Notes under the pieces: model-generated
Told to the model about the DNA's origin: nothing
Seen by the model: only the letters and a program-made list of their open reading frames with translations
The model's database searches: none
Position numbers and translations under genes: made by a program
Shown here: piece by piece, positions 47,252-56,694 of the stretch
How the letters are laid out: the number at the start of each line of letters is the position of its first letter
How positions within the stretch are numbered: the stretch's first letter is position 1
From: Hyunsoonleella jejuensis
GTDB lineage: Bacteria; Bacteroidota; Bacteroidia; Flavobacteriales; Flavobacteriaceae
Length of the DNA stretch: 64,000 bases
Assembly: GCF_900111025.1 (NCBI RefSeq)
Contig: NZ_FOFN01000002.1
Location: forward strand, 1 to 64,000
Reading direction: 5' to 3'

Positions 47252-47269
47252 AAAATATATAATCTTTAC

Positions 47270-49321
47270 ATGAAAGACTTTATAAATAAGCTCTACAGAA
47301 ATCATTCATTGATTTACAAGGCTCTATTGTTTGTATGTACTACGTTTTTAATTGTGTATTTATTTCCAAAAAGTGGAAAGTTTAAATATAGTTTTGAACG
47401 AGGTAAGCCATGGCAATCTGAAAACCTATATGCGCCTTTCGATTTTGCAATAAAGAAAGCGGAAGAAGAGATTAAAAATGAGAAGGAAGCTATTGAAGAC
47501 CAAGCACCTATATATTTTGATGTTGATGAAGCCGTTACAGAAAACGCATTAAATGCTTATGACAATGTATTTGATAATACGTTTGCAGATTCGCTTATTT
47601 CAAAATCTGAAAAAGTAAAGCTGAAAACAAAAGGAAAGGCAGTTTTACAAGCTTTATACAATTATGGCGTGCTTACCGATACCTATACTTTTGAGAACGA
47701 TAGAATAGTTGAAATACTTAGCGGTAATGTAAAAAAGCAAAATGCCGTTTACGGCGATCTCGTAGCGCAAGATGATGTGAAAGCATTTATCGAAAAGAAG
47801 CTAAAGGCAGAAGGGATACAAGACTACAATTCTAAGTTTACATCCTTATTTTTTGATGTTGTGGAGCCAAACCTGACGTATAATAAATCGTTTACTGAAA
47901 AGGTACTCCAAAACGAACTGAACAAAATATCCTATACTAGAGGTAGCGTGGAACGAGGTACGCTAATCATTTCAAAAGGAGAAGTAGTTGAAGGTGATAA
48001 GTTTCAAAAATTAAAATCGCTACAGTCTGAATATGAATCCCAGGTTTGGAGTGAAGCTAACTACAATTGGATTTTATTCGCTTATACCTTACTGGTGGCA
48101 CTTGCATTATTAATGCTACTATTATTCTTAAGAAAATATAGAATAGAAGTTTTCGAGAACAATACAAAAGTTACATTTATTTTCTTCAATATTCTATTGA
48201 TGGTATTTATTACCACTCTAGTAGTTAATTATAATTCTGAATATCTTTATGTAGTTCCCATTTGTGTGTTACCGCTTGTTCTAAAAGCCTTTTTTGATGC
48301 GCGATTAGGCATGTTTGCACATGTTATCACCGTTCTGTTATTAGGCTCGATAGTACCCAATAGCTACGAGTATATGTTTTTACAAATACTTGCAGGAATT
48401 GTAACAATTTTAACAGTTTCAGAATTATACAAACGGGCAAATTTATTTATTTCCGTAGGGCAAATTACCTTAATTTATATTGTGGCATATTTTGCGTTTT
48501 TCGTAATTCATGAAGGTAGTATTGAAACTATTGATTGGAATACATTTTTACTCTTTATATTATGTGGACTTGCAACACTTTTTGTGCAACCGCTTATTTA
48601 TGCCTACGAGAAGTTATTCGGTTTGGTTTCTGATGTGTCTTTATTAGAACTTTCAGATACGAATACAAAACTTTTAAAAGAGTTGTCTAACGTGGCTCCT
48701 GGAACATTTCATCATTCCCTAAATGTAGCAAATTTAGCCGAAGCTTCGGCTAATGAAATTGGAGCCAATGCCATGTTAGTTCGGGTTGGGGCATTATATC
48801 ATGATATTGGTAAGATGATTACTCCAAACTATTTTATAGAAAATCAGTCTACAGGAATCAATCCACATGATGAGCTTTCATCAAAAGAAAGCGCAAGGAT
48901 TATAACGGACCATGTGATTAACGGTATTGAAATAGCAAAAAAGAATAATTTACCAGACCGGGTGATAGATTTTATTAGAACACATCACGGCACTAGTACT
49001 GTGTATTATTTTTATATGAAAGCTAAGGAAATGGATAAGGATATTGATCCAAATTTGTTCAGATATCCGGGACCTAAACCTTTTAGTAAAGAAACAGCAA
49101 TTTTAATGATGTGCGACAGTGTAGAAGCAGCATCAAAAAGCTTAAAAAAACCTACTTCTACTAAAATAGATGCTTTTGTTGAGAACATTATCAATAAACA
49201 GATTGAGGAGGAACAATTTTTAAATGCAAATATTACATTTAAGGAAATTCAATCTATAAAGAAAGTGCTAAAACACAAGCTTGCAAATATTTACCATTTA
49301 AGGATAGAATATCCAGAATAA
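47270..49321 (+). CDS. 7TM-HD family phosphohydrolase (PgpH-like)
   Basis: The protein has 683 residues from ATG 47270. One N-terminal helix is followed by an extracytoplasmic 7TMR-HDED domain (about 50-260), seven transmembrane helices (about 265-460) and a cytoplasmic HD domain. The metal site is HHSLNVANLAEA with YHDIGKM and the downstream HHG (RTHHGTST). PgpH-type proteins hydrolyse c-di-AMP. No diadenylate cyclase gene is nearby. Confidence 0.9.
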   Translation: MKDFINKLYRNHSLIYKALLFVCTTFLIVYLFPKSGKFKYSFERGKPWQSENLYAPFDFAIKKAEEEIKNEKEAIEDQAPIYFDVDEAVTENALNAYDNVFDNTFADSLISKSEKVKLKTKGKAVLQALYNYGVLTDTYTFENDRIVEILSGNVKKQNAVYGDLVAQDDVKAFIEKKLKAEGIQDYNSKFTSLFFDVVEPNLTYNKSFTEKVLQNELNKISYTRGSVERGTLIISKGEVVEGDKFQKLKSLQSEYESQVWSEANYNWILFAYTLLVALALLMLLLFLRKYRIEVFENNTKVTFIFFNILLMVFITTLVVNYNSEYLYVVPICVLPLVLKAFFDARLGMFAHVITVLLLGSIVPNSYEYMFLQILAGIVTILTVSELYKRANLFISVGQITLIYIVAYFAFFVIHEGSIETIDWNTFLLFILCGLATLFVQPLIYAYEKLFGLVSDVSLLELSDTNTKLLKELSNVAPGTFHHSLNVANLAEASANEIGANAMLVRVGALYHDIGKMITPNYFIENQSTGINPHDELSSKESARIITDHVINGIEIAKKNNLPDRVIDFIRTHHGTSTVYYFYMKAKEMDKDIDPNLFRYPGPKPFSKETAILMMCDSVEAASKSLKKPTSTKIDAFVENIINKQIEEEQFLNANITFKEIQSIKKVLKHKLANIYHLRIEYPE

Positions 49322-49346
49322 ATTTTTTAAAAATATAAATAAATAG

Positions 49347-49377
49347 TTGCGTTCTTATAATGTTTAAATTACATTTG
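49347..49377 (+). promoter_or_regulatory. Promoter of tRNA-Ser
   Basis: TTG at 49347-49349 and TACATTTG at 49370-49377 are separated by 20 bp. The -7 box ends 39 nt before the mature tRNA. Confidence 0.6.
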
Positions 49378-49416
49378 CATCCGCAATTTTAGGTTGCGAA
49401 AGTTCTTTAAAGAATA

Positions 49417-49500
49417 GGAGAGGTGCCAGAGTGGTAATGGAGCAGATTGCTAATCTGTCAACGCGTAAGTGTTGCCCGGGTTCGAATCCCGGTCTCTCCG
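49417..49500 (+). tRNA. tRNA-Ser (anticodon GCT)
   Basis: An 84-nt type II tRNA. The acceptor is ggagagg / tctctcc, the anticodon loop ttgctaa has anticodon 49449-49451, a long variable arm (acgcgtaagtgt) is present, and the T arm is ccggg-ttcgaat-cccgg. The discriminator is G. It reads AGC/AGU. Confidence 0.95.
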
Positions 49501-49545
49501 CAAGGGTTGTTTAGAAATTCCAGCGCGCCAGCTGGCTCTTTCGCT

Positions 49546-49569
49546 AAAAATGTCTACTAGACATTTTTT
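49546..49569 (+). terminator. Hairpin terminator between tRNA-Ser and tRNA-Pro
   Basis: aaaaatgtcta and tagacattttt form an almost uninterrupted palindrome ending in T residues, 45 nt after tRNA-Ser and 13 nt before tRNA-Pro. It may also act as a processing signal if both tRNAs are co-transcribed. Confidence 0.55.
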
Positions 49570-49581
49570 AAACGCTCAGCC

Positions 49582-49656
49582 CGGGGTGTAGCGTAGCCCG
49601 GTTATCGCGCCGCGTTTGGGACGCGGAGGTCGCAGGTTCGAATCCTGCCACCCCGA
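49582..49656 (+). tRNA. tRNA-Pro (anticodon TGG)
   Basis: A 75-nt cloverleaf. The acceptor is cggggtg / caccccg, the anticodon stem ccgcg/cgcgg has loop tttggga (anticodon 49617-49619), and the T arm is gcagg-ttcgaat-cctgc. The discriminator is A. The initial C1-G72 pair is typical of bacterial tRNA-Pro. Confidence 0.95.
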
Positions 49657-49679
49657 CAATATAACAATCAATTGTTACC

Positions 49680-49717
49680 AAAAACCTGTTAATCTTATGA
49701 TTTTCAGGTTTTTTTAT
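49680..49717 (+). terminator. Terminator after tRNA-Pro
   Basis: aaaaacctg and caggttttttt form a 9-bp stem with a T run, about 24 nt after the tRNA. Confidence 0.75.
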
Positions 49718-50376
49718 TGAGTATATCCAGCCTTATATAAACCTTTTTATGGATGTGCCTGTAGTTGCGCATACAACCCTCATATATTAAATTAAGTATA
49801 AACCTTTTATAAGCGATTTTTAGTTTTGTCTTCACGAACTAATAATTGCTGGCTAAAACTCAAATACACGTAAGTGCAATATTTCCAGTTATTTTCCTCT
49901 GCTAATACTTTTAAACAATAAATTTCATTTAAGTCTCCTGTTCATTTTAGAGTATGGTTTAACCTATATTTTTATGTAGGTGAATTTAATTCAGTACGCT
50001 ACACATTTTAGTTTAAAACGATTATTAATAGCTCATAATTATTTTTAATGACAAAAGTCATATTATAAGACCTTCTATTCATGTAGCTTTAACATCAGTA
50101 TTATTTTGAATTTATAATTCTTTTAGAACGATTCGAAATATTAAAAAGCAGCTTCTAAATAAGCGGTGTTCATTGAAGAGGAAAAAAAGAAGCTTTACTT
50201 AAAAAGCAAAACCATCTGAAGTTAATGTAATGATTTGATTTTTAGTCAATAACATTTACAGAAGATATAAGTATATCATATATAATTAATTATCACAGTG
50301 TATCGATTTAATAATTTACACTAATGAATTAATTTATTAAGTATTACGAAAAAAGAACATCAAAATTTCTCATCTC
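49718..50376. other. Long AT-rich region without a recognisable gene, upstream of the pyruvate oxidoreductase
   Basis: About 660 bp hold no credible ORF on either strand and no tRNA-like fold. A short direct repeat, tataaacctttt, occurs near 49736 and 49802. No exact TAnnTTTG box was found just before the ATG at 50377. The region could be a decayed gene or a long regulatory leader. Confidence 0.5.
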
Positions 50377-53300
50377 ATGAGCACGTCCATATTTCAGAAA
50401 AAAACAGAAAAGAAAAGCAAGTCAAAAACCTTTAAATACCCAGGCAAGCCAATTGCCACAGATGGAAACACCGCAGCAATTATGTGCGAACGTGAATCTA
50501 CAGATGCGGCTGGCGCATATCCAATTACGCCCTCTACCCAAATGGGTGAGTATTGGGCAGATGCAGCTGCTAAAGGACATTTGAATATTTCAGATAGACC
50601 ATTAATATTTATTGAACCCGAGGGTGAACATGCCGCTGCTGCTGTAACCGCAGGTTTATCTATGACTGGTTTGCGTGCGGCTAACTTCTCATCTGGCCAG
50701 GGTATAGCGTATATGCACGAATCGCTATATGCAGCGGTAGGCAAACGTCTTACTTATGTTTTGAATATTGGTGCACGTGCAATGACCAAATCTACGCTAA
50801 ATGTACATGCTGGTCATGATGATTACCATGCGGTTGATGATACTGGTTTTTTTCAAATGTTTGCAAAAAAAGCACAGCATGTAGCAGACCTTAATATTAT
50901 TGCACATCGCATTGCTGAGTTAGCACTTACACCTGGAATAATAGCTCAAGATGGGTTTTTAACCACGCATTTAATAGAATCATTTCTTTTGCCAGAGCGT
51001 GAATTGATAAAAGAATACCTAGGACGGCCTGACGATATTATAAAAACGCCAACACCTGCGCAACGTATTATTTATGGGGATACACGTCGCCGTATTCCTG
51101 AAATTTGGGATGTAGACAACCCATTGATGGCTGGTATCGTTCAAAACCAAGATTCATACATGCAAAGTGTTGCTGCACAACGTCCATTTTTCTTTGATCA
51201 CATTGAAAAGCTGACGGATCGCGCTTTTGAAGAATACTATGAGCTTACGGGCAGACGCTACCAACGCGTAATGACGTACCGAGCAGAAGATGCTGATTAT
51301 TTAATTTTAGGACAAGGCAGTCTGGTACCAAGCGCAGAAGTAGTTGTAGATTATTTACGTGAAACACGAGGTATTAAAGTGGGTGTAGTTGATTTGGTGA
51401 TGTTCCGACCTTTTCCTTCTGACATGCTAGGAGAAATATTAAAAGGTAAAAAAGCAGTTACAATTTTAGAACGATTAGACCAACCTTTGGCTGTTGATTC
51501 ACCGATTGCTCGCGAAGTGCGTTCTGTTTTAAATAAATGTATAGAAAATGGTATAAATAAAAAACAAAAACCGTACCCTGAATTAACTTCTTACACTTTA
51601 GGCGATATTCCTGCTATCTATTCAGGAGCCTTTGGTTTGGGAAGCCGAGACTTGCAACCAGAAGGTATTATTGGAGCAATTGAAAACATGTTGCCTAGTG
51701 GCAAACAAAAAAAGCAATTTTATCTGTCCATAGACTTTATTAAGGAAATACCTAATTCCCCTAAACAAAAAGCATATCAAGAAACCATTCAAGACGCTTA
51801 TCCAAAGGTTAAGGAATTAGCTGTTCGGGGGTCGGAGAACCCTAACCTTATGCCAAAAGATGCCATTACGGTACGTTTCCACTCTATTGGTGGCTGGGGT
51901 GCCATTACCACAGGTAAAAACCTTGCAATGACCTTGTATGAATTACTTGGATATAATATTAAAGCGAACCCAAAATACGGGTCGGAGAAAAAAGGGCAAC
52001 CTACCACATATTATTTAGCCGCTGCGGCTGAACCCATTCGTATAAATTGTGAATATTACTTTGTTGATGTGGTGCTATCGCCCGATCCTAATGTGTTTAA
52101 ACATACTAATGCTCTTGCAGGACTTAAAAAAGGAGGTAGCTTTATTATTCAGAGTGATAAAAATTCTCCAGAAGCGGTTTGGGCTGAAATCCCTGAACAT
52201 TATCAAAAAATAATAATTGATAATGATATACATATATTTTATATCGATGGATTTAAAATTGCAAGAGAAGAAGCTACTGACACTGAATTGCAATTACGTA
52301 TGCAAGGAATTGCTTTTCAAGGGGCATTTTTCGCCGCTTCTCCACTAATGAAGAAATCTGGTCTTTCAGAAGAAAAACTCTTAAAAGCTATTGAAGATCA
52401 ATTACAGCATAAATTCGGTTCAAAAGGTCAACGTGTGGTTGACGATAATATGCGCGTAGTAAAACGTGGCTTCGATGAAGTTCATGAAATTACCAACAAG
52501 GAATTGAGCACCAAAAACAAAACAAATGGTAATGTTTCTGAAAGTGTGCCCATTCCAAGAATGATAAAAGAAATGCCTCAAAGTGAATCTAAACTTAGTG
52601 ATATTCATCGTTTTTGGGAACAAACAGGCAATTTCTATTTAAGAGGTATGGGAAATGATAACCTTACCGACCCGTTTATCGGGCTAAGCGTTATGCCAGC
52701 AGTTTCATCTGTATTTAGAGATATGACAGGTATTCGGTTTGAACATCCAGAATGGATTCCAAATAATTGTACGGCTTGTGGAGACTGTTATACTGTTTGT
52801 CCAGATACAGCTATTCCAGGGCTGGTAAGTGAAGTGTCTGATGTGTTTGATACCATTGTAAAACGGGTTAAAAAGAACCACGGCAAAGTTGAGTATTTAC
52901 CAAAAGCTGTTAGAAAACTAGAAGGCCATGTTAGAAAGTTATTTTCAAGCTCAAAAAATGGAGCAACAGTGAATGATTTTATGCATCATGCCATTGATAA
53001 AACCCTAGACGAGTTTGATAACAGCAAAGAATTAACAAAAGAATTTGACTGGTTTAAAGAGGAATTGGGAGAATTTAAATTTGCTTTAACTCGACCATAT
53101 TATGATTTACATGAGAAAAAAGAAGAACATAGTGGAGGGTTATTCAGTATAACCATTAATCCAACTACCTGCAAAGGTTGTATGGAATGTGTGCAAGTTT
53201 GTAATGACGGAGCACTTATTACAATTCCACAAACCGAAGGCTCTGTTGCTAGGTTGAACAAGGAATGGGACTTCTGGTTAGACTTACCAAATACCCCTCA

Positions 53301-55320
53301 AAAGTTTAATCGTATTGATGACCTCGAGGAAAAAATCGGTCCACTCGAAACCATTTTATTAAACAAAGAGGCTTATTTGAACTTTGCAAGTGGCGATGGA
53401 GCTTGCTTGGGCTGTTCTGAAAAATCAGTGGTACATATTTTTACTGCAACAGTAGAGTCTCTCATGCAACCACGTATTGCAAAACACATGGCTCATTTGG
53501 AAGAATTGACGGATAAACTCGAAAAACACATTCAAGTTAAATTGATGAATCGGGTAAATTTGACAGATTCTGATACCATGTCTAAAATTGTTGCAGAAAT
53601 GCAAAATTCAGATTTAACCATGGCTGAAATTACCCGTAGGTTGGAATCTGAACAAGGTGGCGAACCTGTTGATCAAGAATGGCTACGTAATGTAACGCAG
53701 CTTTTAGCACAATTAAAAAAGCTAAAGTGGAAATACACCAATGGAGCCACAGGTAAAGGAAGATCCAATATGGGTATGCTTAACTCTACGGGTTGTACAT
53801 CCGTTTGGGGCAGTACTTGGCCATTTAACCCGTATCCATTCCCTTGGGCAAACCACTTATTCCAAGATTCCACTTCAATGGCAATGGGAATCTTTGAAGG
53901 CCATATGGCTAAAATGGCAGATGGCTTTAGAGCTATTCGTAAAGCAGAATTGGAACTTGAAGGCAAATACGATGCCAGCGAGCATGATGAATTCTTTACG
54001 TATTTCAACTGGCAGCAATTTACGGATGAGGAATGGCTACTTTGTCCGCCAGTGGTAGCACTTGGCGGTGATGGCGCCATGTACGATATAGGGTTTCAAA
54101 ATCTATCACGTTTAATGGCATCAGGAAAACCAATAAAAGTAATCGTTGTTGATACGCAAGTATATTCCAATACAGGCGGGCAAGCTTGTACTTCAGGATT
54201 TATCGGTCAGGTTTCAGACATGGCACAATACGGTAAGGTATGGAAAGGTAAAAGTGAACCTAGAAAAGAGATTGGTCTTATTGCAATGGCGCACAGAAAC
54301 ACCTACGTTTTACAAGGCACATTAGCTAATACAAGCCAAATGATTGAAGGGTTTATTGATGGTTTAATGACGAAACGCCCTGCGCTTTTCAATCTATATA
54401 CTACGTGCCAACCTGAACATGGTGTAGGCGACGATTTAGGAGTGCATCAGGCAAAACTTGCTGTAGAATCTAGAGCGTACCCAATTTTTAAGTACAATCC
54501 AGATAATGGTATAAAAGCCAAAGAGGCTTTTGACTTATCCGGTAACCCTGCACTAGATCAAATTTGGCCAACATATAATTTGAAATATCTAGAATATGGT
54601 CAGGAACAAAGTATGACATTACCAATGACGTTTGCAGACTTTGCATTAACAGAAGCGAGATTTAGAAAACACTTTAGAAAAGTGCCTCGTAATGCGTGGA
54701 ATGAAAATATGATGCTATTGGCAGAATTTTTAGAATTGAATGACAGTGAACGTGAAGGTAAATTCCCTTATATCTGGGCGGTAGATAGAAATCAAAAGCT
54801 CAACCGCGTTTTGGTAGCAAAACCGATTGTTGATTCATGCGAAGAACGACGCGATTTTTGGTTAATGCTGCGTGATATTGCCGGAGTAGAAGCAGAAAAG
54901 CCAGAGGAAGAAAACCTTGAAGAAAAAATAAGAAACGAGGTGGTTGGAAATATAGCACAAGGGTTAATGAAACTGGCCGGTGGAAATGGTGATGGTATTC
55001 TTAAAATGGCAATGGAAAAACCAGCAACAAATGGTGAGATTTCAGTAGAAGAAAAGCCTTCAAACGGAGAATACATGGCGCCATGGTTGGAAACAGACGA
55101 GTGTACTTCGTGTGATGAGTGCATTAAGCTTAACCCAAATATTTTTGCTTACAACGAAGACAATAAGGCATTCATAAAAAACCCAAAGGCAGGACCTTAT
55201 GAAGACCTGGTTAAAGCTGCTGAAAAATGTACAGCTGGTGTTATTCATCCAGGATTACCAGCTGACCAATTGGCAAAGGATATGGAAAAATGGATAAGCC
55301 GAGGTGAAAAGTATAATTAA
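50377..55320 (+). CDS. nifJ: Pyruvate:ferredoxin (flavodoxin) oxidoreductase, extended form
   Basis: The protein has 1647 residues, against about 1170-1200 in classical NifJ. Domains: pyrimidine-binding domain I with the TDGNTAAIMC start (about 25-260), domain II (about 270-400), the gamma subunit region (about 490-690; HSIGGWGAITTGKNLA), a 4Fe-4S motif at about 797 (CTACGDCYTVCPD) and a second at about 931 (CKGCMECVQVC). TPP-binding parts are at about 1006 (GDGACLGCSEK) and 1230 (GGDGAMYDIGFQN). A C-terminal single-cluster ferredoxin-like tail lies at about 1574 (CTSCDECIKLNP). It oxidises pyruvate to acetyl-CoA and CO2, reducing ferredoxin. It heads the rnf operon, 15 nt before rnfC. Confidence 0.93.
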   Translation: MSTSIFQKKTEKKSKSKTFKYPGKPIATDGNTAAIMCERESTDAAGAYPITPSTQMGEYWADAAAKGHLNISDRPLIFIEPEGEHAAAAVTAGLSMTGLRAANFSSGQGIAYMHESLYAAVGKRLTYVLNIGARAMTKSTLNVHAGHDDYHAVDDTGFFQMFAKKAQHVADLNIIAHRIAELALTPGIIAQDGFLTTHLIESFLLPERELIKEYLGRPDDIIKTPTPAQRIIYGDTRRRIPEIWDVDNPLMAGIVQNQDSYMQSVAAQRPFFFDHIEKLTDRAFEEYYELTGRRYQRVMTYRAEDADYLILGQGSLVPSAEVVVDYLRETRGIKVGVVDLVMFRPFPSDMLGEILKGKKAVTILERLDQPLAVDSPIAREVRSVLNKCIENGINKKQKPYPELTSYTLGDIPAIYSGAFGLGSRDLQPEGIIGAIENMLPSGKQKKQFYLSIDFIKEIPNSPKQKAYQETIQDAYPKVKELAVRGSENPNLMPKDAITVRFHSIGGWGAITTGKNLAMTLYELLGYNIKANPKYGSEKKGQPTTYYLAAAAEPIRINCEYYFVDVVLSPDPNVFKHTNALAGLKKGGSFIIQSDKNSPEAVWAEIPEHYQKIIIDNDIHIFYIDGFKIAREEATDTELQLRMQGIAFQGAFFAASPLMKKSGLSEEKLLKAIEDQLQHKFGSKGQRVVDDNMRVVKRGFDEVHEITNKELSTKNKTNGNVSESVPIPRMIKEMPQSESKLSDIHRFWEQTGNFYLRGMGNDNLTDPFIGLSVMPAVSSVFRDMTGIRFEHPEWIPNNCTACGDCYTVCPDTAIPGLVSEVSDVFDTIVKRVKKNHGKVEYLPKAVRKLEGHVRKLFSSSKNGATVNDFMHHAIDKTLDEFDNSKELTKEFDWFKEELGEFKFALTRPYYDLHEKKEEHSGGLFSITINPTTCKGCMECVQVCNDGALITIPQTEGSVARLNKEWDFWLDLPNTPQKFNRIDDLEEKIGPLETILLNKEAYLNFASGDGACLGCSEKSVVHIFTATVESLMQPRIAKHMAHLEELTDKLEKHIQVKLMNRVNLTDSDTMSKIVAEMQNSDLTMAEITRRLESEQGGEPVDQEWLRNVTQLLAQLKKLKWKYTNGATGKGRSNMGMLNSTGCTSVWGSTWPFNPYPFPWANHLFQDSTSMAMGIFEGHMAKMADGFRAIRKAELELEGKYDASEHDEFFTYFNWQQFTDEEWLLCPPVVALGGDGAMYDIGFQNLSRLMASGKPIKVIVVDTQVYSNTGGQACTSGFIGQVSDMAQYGKVWKGKSEPRKEIGLIAMAHRNTYVLQGTLANTSQMIEGFIDGLMTKRPALFNLYTTCQPEHGVGDDLGVHQAKLAVESRAYPIFKYNPDNGIKAKEAFDLSGNPALDQIWPTYNLKYLEYGQEQSMTLPMTFADFALTEARFRKHFRKVPRNAWNENMMLLAEFLELNDSEREGKFPYIWAVDRNQKLNRVLVAKPIVDSCEERRDFWLMLRDIAGVEAEKPEEENLEEKIRNEVVGNIAQGLMKLAGGNGDGILKMAMEKPATNGEISVEEKPSNGEYMAPWLETDECTSCDECIKLNPNIFAYNEDNKAFIKNPKAGPYEDLVKAAEKCTAGVIHPGLPADQLAKDMEKWISRGEKYN

Positions 55321-55335
55321 TATACAAATGGCATA

Positions 55336-56694
55336 ATGGCATTTTTTAATTTTCATAAAGATACTTTTAAACATGGTATCCATCCGCCTGAGAGCAAGGA
55401 CGAAACTCGTAGTTTGGCTATAAAGCAATTTCCTTTTTCTCCAGTCATTATTTTGCCAATGGCGCAACATATTGGTGCACCTTCGCAAATCATTGTGAGG
55501 GAGGGTCAGGAAGTACATCGGGGGCAATTATTGGCAAAAGCAGGTGGTTATGTTTCTGTACCTATGCATGCTCCAGTTTCTGGGACTATTCGAAAAATTG
55601 CCAATGTCCCAACTATTTCTGGTAAAATGTCTGCCGGTATCTTCCTTGAAGCATTTCCTTTTTCAACTCAGGAAGTACTTGAAGGAAAGCCAATTGACCC
55701 TGATACAGCTACATCTGAAGAAATTTTACAAGGCATTCAGGATGCTGGTATCGTAGGACTTGGCGGTGCAGCATTTCCAACACATGTAAAATTGAAAGTT
55801 CCTGATGGAAAAAAATGCGACACTTTGATTATTAATGGTATTGAATGTGAACCTTATTTGACAACCGACCACCGAGTTATGCTCGAACAGGAAAAAGATA
55901 TTTTTACAGGTATTAAATATTTATTGAAGGCTACAGGTACACAAAAAGTTGTTATTGGTATTGAAGCTAATAAGCAAGATGCCGCTGATCATTTGAAAAA
56001 GCATATCCCTAAAGGTTTACCTGTTACCGTAAAAGTACTCCCAGTAAAATATCCACAGGGTGCAGAAAAAATGTTGGTCACTGCCATTTTGGGTAAAGAA
56101 ATTCCATCAGGAAAGCTTCCTATAGAAGTTGGTGTTGTTGTTGTAAATGTTGCAACAACTGCAGAGATAGGGAGATTATTGCCTCATGGTCAAGGTATTC
56201 AGGAGCGCGTTATTACCATTGCGGGTCCTGGGGTAAAAAAGAAAGGAAATTATACTATTCCAATAGGCACGCCTTTACGCTTTGTTCTTGAACAAGTGGG
56301 CGTTGATGAAGACATCAGTGAAGTTTATATGGGTGGCCCAATGATGGGAGTAGCCGTTTCAAATCTCGACATATCAATAGTAAAGGGCACTTCGGGAATT
56401 CTAGTATTTACCAATAAAGATGTTTATAGAACGCCTAAAGTATATCCCTGTATTAAATGTGGAGCTTGTTTAGATGCTTGTCCAATATTATTAAATCCAT
56501 CAAAATTAGGCATATTGGCCAAGTTTGAAGCTTATAATGAAATGGCTTCAGATTTTAATCTTATGGATTGTTTTGAATGTGGATCGTGCACCTATGTATG
56601 TCCATCCCATATTCCACTTGTGCAGTATTTTCGATTGGCAAAACGAATTGTAAGAAAGCGTGAAGCTAACAAAAAGGAAAAAATAGATGCTTAA
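55336..56694 (+). CDS. rnfC: Rnf complex subunit C (RnfC/RsxC)
   Basis: The protein has 452 residues. The N-terminal barrel-sandwich part is followed by an NADH/FMN-binding SLBB region (GGAAFPTHVKL; INGIECEPYLTTDHR) and two 4Fe-4S motifs (CIKCGACLDACP and CFECGSCTYVCPSHIP). RnfC receives or donates electrons to NAD(H) on the cytoplasmic side. It lacks the long repetitive C-terminal tail of E. coli RsxC. It overlaps rnfD by 8 nt. Confidence 0.95.
   Translation: MAFFNFHKDTFKHGIHPPESKDETRSLAIKQFPFSPVIILPMAQHIGAPSQIIVREGQEVHRGQLLAKAGGYVSVPMHAPVSGTIRKIANVPTISGKMSAGIFLEAFPFSTQEVLEGKPIDPDTATSEEILQGIQDAGIVGLGGAAFPTHVKLKVPDGKKCDTLIINGIECEPYLTTDHRVMLEQEKDIFTGIKYLLKATGTQKVVIGIEANKQDAADHLKKHIPKGLPVTVKVLPVKYPQGAEKMLVTAILGKEIPSGKLPIEVGVVVVNVATTAEIGRLLPHGQGIQERVITIAGPGVKKKGNYTIPIGTPLRFVLEQVGVDEDISEVYMGGPMMGVAVSNLDISIVKGTSGILVFTNKDVYRTPKVYPCIKCGACLDACPILLNPSKLGILAKFEAYNEMASDFNLMDCFECGSCTYVCPSHIPLVQYFRLAKRIVRKREANKKEKIDA

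Noticed and set aside
47249-47269. TTG 47249 as start of the HD phosphohydrolase
   Set aside because: It lies inside the TACATTTG promoter box; ATG 47270 fits better.
49417-49656. tRNA-Ser / tRNA-Pro as an integration site for a mobile island
   Set aside because: No integrase gene or direct repeat of a tRNA 3' end was found downstream.
53673-54080. 135-codon minus-strand frame and 105-codon plus-strand frame inside the PFOR gene
   Set aside because: They are shadow frames of the intact oxidoreductase reading frame, without recognisable motifs.
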